From positions 1 to 44,612 of the forward strand of contig CAYWJW010000005.1 in assembly GCA_964458795.1 (NCBI GenBank): a stretch of DNA of 44,612 nucleotides. The letters run 5' to 3'. The stretch comes from JAJTHY01 sp964458795. Lineage in GTDB: Bacteria > Pseudomonadota > Alphaproteobacteria > Rickettsiales > Midichloriaceae. The notes under the pieces were generated by a model. It saw only the letters and a list, made by a program, of their open reading frames with translations, did no database searches and was not told where the DNA came from. Position numbers and translations under genes: made by a program. Positions 44,501 through 44,612 of the stretch are shown here, piece after piece. Within the stretch, counting starts at the first letter, position 1; each line of letters opens with the position of its first letter.

Positions 44501-44612
44501 GTAAGGCACATAGGAGCTTCTTCAAAAACATCACCCAGAGTCGATATAGCGATTGCAGATTCTAAACCTTGTTTCCCGGTTAAGCTTGCAAGCTTTAAAA
44601 ATGAGGTGAAAT
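35563..44612 (-). CDS. Giant protein with SecA-like DEAD motor (5' end outside the window)
   Basis: The frame is open from the right edge of the window to TAG at 35563-35565; the first ATG inside it is at 44511, but the reading continues upstream, so the N-terminus is missing. Numbering from that Met (2982 residues): about 900 helical residues come first, then a motor like SecA. The motor has TGEGKG (942-947, Walker A), ILAERDAEEFNPVFSFFGIP (SecA's LAQRDAE block), INYSTPANLFLF, LDEADAAL with DEAD at 1042-1045, GISGTVGS, GRGVDF (near 1371) and HGRVGRNGEPG (1403 on). Walker A ends in Gly, not Thr/Ser. A hydrophobic stretch lies near 2000-2035, a duplicated block near 2275-2380, and a long acidic Glu/Val-rich segment near 2390-2500. 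No SecB-binding Cys cluster ends it, so it is not the housekeeping SecA. A large effector or a translocation motor is inferred. Confidence 0.85.
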   Translation of the reverse strand, partial: FTSFLKLASLTGKQGLESAIAISTLGDVFEEAPMCLTFAALISDKLDGARALELISLLNSLSSVQGAELFGIISNIDGFKGSLTPITMQELRKAIDDYKTSKEPIQGWFRRVFKATDCEYRENKKIRYKANRKPVDILLDEETYNGFSSQQKSQSAVATMRDVLLSDIKSVPDVLKQSIDARDLLSVIKTNGKALDEALRDYVTVSIVHMVHNIILEALNRWVMKVENGKAGDEVYIAASKTLAERLLIDFIRSKFALSSNLQNYTNLVYKFLLTRYNDNKVKNGISLALLNDYIEDIVSGVEIFSSVIKKLTDAAPWVTVKELENVLDIYTNITNSAKTPEFQGQITDFMVDFATKYGKFENAFDHLSSALKVIHEHQNPYKKRVRKCIAILEKFISDPQYCGEILTAMEDIGINIEAQDLAAEIARVINRYDDKNDVDAVKSFLSDIDKNLESNKLSLVSIYKSQYQGLETIWIYNKYILENAIHFSFTKKHFKYDAAELIDTAGFIAANCNNINASKYFKVILDTSDRWMSEDIFKHCAKLRKEGRLTIQVLHNIAYIVQNINNKQEAVKLLEKLGGDIESFHLAFKLKPHTLNTVASQEEAIQELPAPIIEDPQEQPTAEELNASSFVENIAEVADKLLEAESPLKMLQITADSMGGLERAISRTVPIRYANDVVYKVMDSAFTPALKAGQGAARSLADTTCSYLNKDKVILNSHIESLNISSLEDTEFESIDEDNTSLSLLSEVITLLEKHELKLGDSHIELLELLAHLKDSSLESIIKLLKLPDELRPPNEVIYKWLGEKDNILRDNIIKHIEGYLLTKYQENTELYKVDWEAVLNTVNNIQSWDPQNKEWVKASYTDRKNLFASFTKMFNLFKEHKGILVSNSDGSKVFSTISDMTNSQIVESRQACITILNDQNATWEEKYDAALGSVALSCAAVYRATGKFPRHTQILEALKCVITNGNSLSQIDTGEGKGIIAVLKALYRHATLGCVCIAPSSDILAERDAEEFNPVFSFFGIPCSNKAITQNSTEKDWLPSGINYSTPANLFLFAKSQLLEGRDINWCMGLVLDEADAALTTPVDNILSVVIRKVFYAYNEKKWIEIHKALLEFVQQTEIFERTDPKDYVHNFREYFCKEFEKSSEHQEIKKFLTIEITDEIIVMLVNAALSARAQDEDTYIVTEVVVVEEEHGLEVKKLGSTAAPIIKTDHKKKPEVTWSNGVQSLLHQHNNNKQNNAGHNKFKYISVTETIAEGNTSVLIHLVKEAEGIVDGISGTVGSSLVLKEAMEVNKFGNITKHPRYREDRRVNLGTILVNNANDAHRLMVQCINEIHSDKDEKKLPVLAFWGTPEKVQTADKYLETLKFNHQAYSGDFVYDKKDTDRVKLDAGVKGRVTCATQALGRGVDFSHPKDLPYFELNFATTSVTEEDVIQVHGRVGRNGEPGYFLDVVILDDLKGRLSPEEFKLLEERANDSEKALEEALDCYKKQTSHQKNHTLLSDITEVNEWRKEISRERYEERMKKLPLHQVCDHVVTNYFLKVKQRLDKASELAYGKFSNGILSSEEILISISQFNQQLAKWWDEYLENQEEYKEESARLALYNKASELWNVKLDKWLGKCPKVDIEEPVLKIEIVNEILPSLDSVKVGELEKISNLLSSIRSLFPAASYFKILDYAHVAYLIISELKPFLTDIKISELTQEIIEEKLNTLASLAQRLTERIDEDEGSNLSEIIASIDIKESATLIYSALSELKAMNIEISDISKVAQIMFDNNKVEIAIEYNKHHVQIIEGLQWVYEICYDVLLIPAAIKKSFSWIASIVGLEVDASDTKKLEKIFKFLEARLHVYNKNCVDIIEGKEVKDFNFLDADMLQVVITMLVGLISGKLPEDKNASIEERVKGCSAILQKLNSELLQTVLHEIGITENSEVEIGKVIKAKYPEKPGVDSIEVFLGAVTDALKKVSPSQEIASEINPLELYRHQKSQQALLAKHIILENSSTTSSMLVGKPTYEDMKVMTMLNYICYYPYKIVEYYNAVGTAKSIYKTGLNIVAGVTIFTSGGILAPIVLGAKSCAINYVEGKAWGVALNISLRIIKEVILASERFKKRFSQQNIERITWALDMGLALHGSINDLKIFVSEKINEIKSKYPALKAKDIDVKPETLMQLFKDMAAGKGIAFDMISNLIPDIPLDNIPINVLIKFIEDVVNNESFKAIEKAILGAVGANEELEDLKSWRKILVKFLVKLKTHKDLIVSKAKVKIIQSAMEAFKEGDIIAKLLTKSKKSKEYREIYDAFVEVAKVDLEQFEGLSSAQFIRAITLLSHQKFNELLSDIPEKNLSLSQLATLIRDAKLLGDAPITVGDRSTNLMLLLQQKFQEWFADNPDKELQISALANLLKSIKLLSSYKIQAKELIAEVIGESTQVVRQEMVQDAAEEAIQEQIVEQAANENEEIVQVVEIATQVIPEAVKEEVVVEKVVANENKENIPAEEPKIAQVIIEEDKEEVAKENLLVEAQEAVETIAQASIEKVDEKEEEIVRNVPRLQCATTEEAIDRLSEYFADPSIKKYNMAEEVKSIKRQYCLDTESMRQLFRITPESVREECSTADVTVSDAGGAQCFVGKPTSYVASKDMTSEVKELVTSIADDKVVHRNLQNIERRRANMESPSVIYAEYSDALVQLIGASDGSMLPKLTLIIERISKLKGEGDSTFALFKSTVGSNLTKYMNADGVSIDRKLLCRKIKIKLQDCDNYSEIIALLTKGLEDSKKDDFDQMRLRNWSFVPKILHRKSHTNRFATLLSGLLEFGYIYQILEGDNLAAQIFFANKVKAAISEELPQNLELLSLVTKHMEERKFHKVYEILNGTSNAEKAKQYSILLQLAQNKSTSYIPTVSFNPPKVNHVAVVNDKSSELARLDMTLAHDIQCKIEYIKEQAIYYNSRVIDVPSILYRESYTVMNNAINYAVSKAPFDAKGIIDNIDAAIKVIIKFIMSRSSDKPQITTSYSSSKERSDIMTKDIEAVPCR

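Noticed and set aside
35563..44612. The giant frame being the organism's housekeeping SecA fused to other genes
   Set aside because: The motor is divergent (GKG Walker A), there is no recognisable Cys cluster at the end, and the flanking regions are far longer than any SecA domain.
1..44612. CRISPR arrays, rRNA genes and complete insertion sequences
   Set aside because: I saw no regularly spaced repeats, no rRNA-like stretches and no transposase motifs in the window; the palindrome at 1053-1246 is the only mobile-element-like structure.

Overview
The window looks like part of the chromosome of an obligately intracellular alphaproteobacterium, most likely a member of the Rickettsiales. This rests on the AT-rich sequence, an isolated ftsZ, a nuo (complex I) operon split into pieces, MEP-pathway and undecaprenyl genes, pyruvate phosphate dikinase, and many proteins of host-interaction type (Fic, ankyrin, SidE-phosphodiesterase-like, pentapeptide, a giant SecA-like protein). 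The mix of Legionella-like and ankyrin effectors suggests a protist or amoeba host, but that is inference and the genus cannot be fixed from the sequence.

Layout. 1-2.4 kb: dadA (cut by the left edge) and brnQ on the minus strand, separated by a long palindromic element. 2.4-3.0 kb: a gene-free stretch with a promoter of a repeated type. 3.0-5.5 kb: uppS-cdsA-dxr, overlapping by ATGA. 5.6-10.1 kb: nuoJ-K-L-M. 10.2-12.8 kb: ppdK. 12.9-18.0 kb, minus strand: an MBL-fold hydrolase, a Cys/His-rich OmpA-type protein and its small Cys/His-rich neighbour, ftsZ, and an unknown coiled-coil-like protein. 18.2-20.5 kb: fic and a WbuB-like glycosyltransferase. 20.5-23.0 kb: xth on the minus strand, then yajC-fdx-nuoA-nuoB. 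23.1-26.5 kb: a 1122-residue protein with three tandem SidE-phosphodiesterase-like domains. 26.5-29.5 kb: a PadR regulator diverging from an alpha/beta hydrolase, with a convergent MFS exporter. 29.6-35.5 kb: accessory genes (unknown membrane protein, pentapeptide protein, ankyrin protein, truncated RhuM, APH(6)-type kinase, porin). 35.6-44.6 kb: a single open frame of more than 3000 codons with a SecA-like DEAD motor, running off the right edge.

How the parts relate. Housekeeping blocks (isoprenoid carrier, phospholipid, respiration, division) alternate with candidate effector and envelope genes. Four loci (upstream of uppS, ppdK, the 456-aa unknown protein, and rhuM/aph) share a promoter of the form AAAATATTTT, 8 nt, ACTTCCAT, 17-18 nt, TATACT/TATATT. 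Its near-fixed spacing suggests a common regulatory input. The most unusual items are the triple SidE-PDE-like protein, the giant SecA-like protein, this shared promoter, the Cys/His-rich envelope pair, and a paired operator in front of the hydrolase gene.
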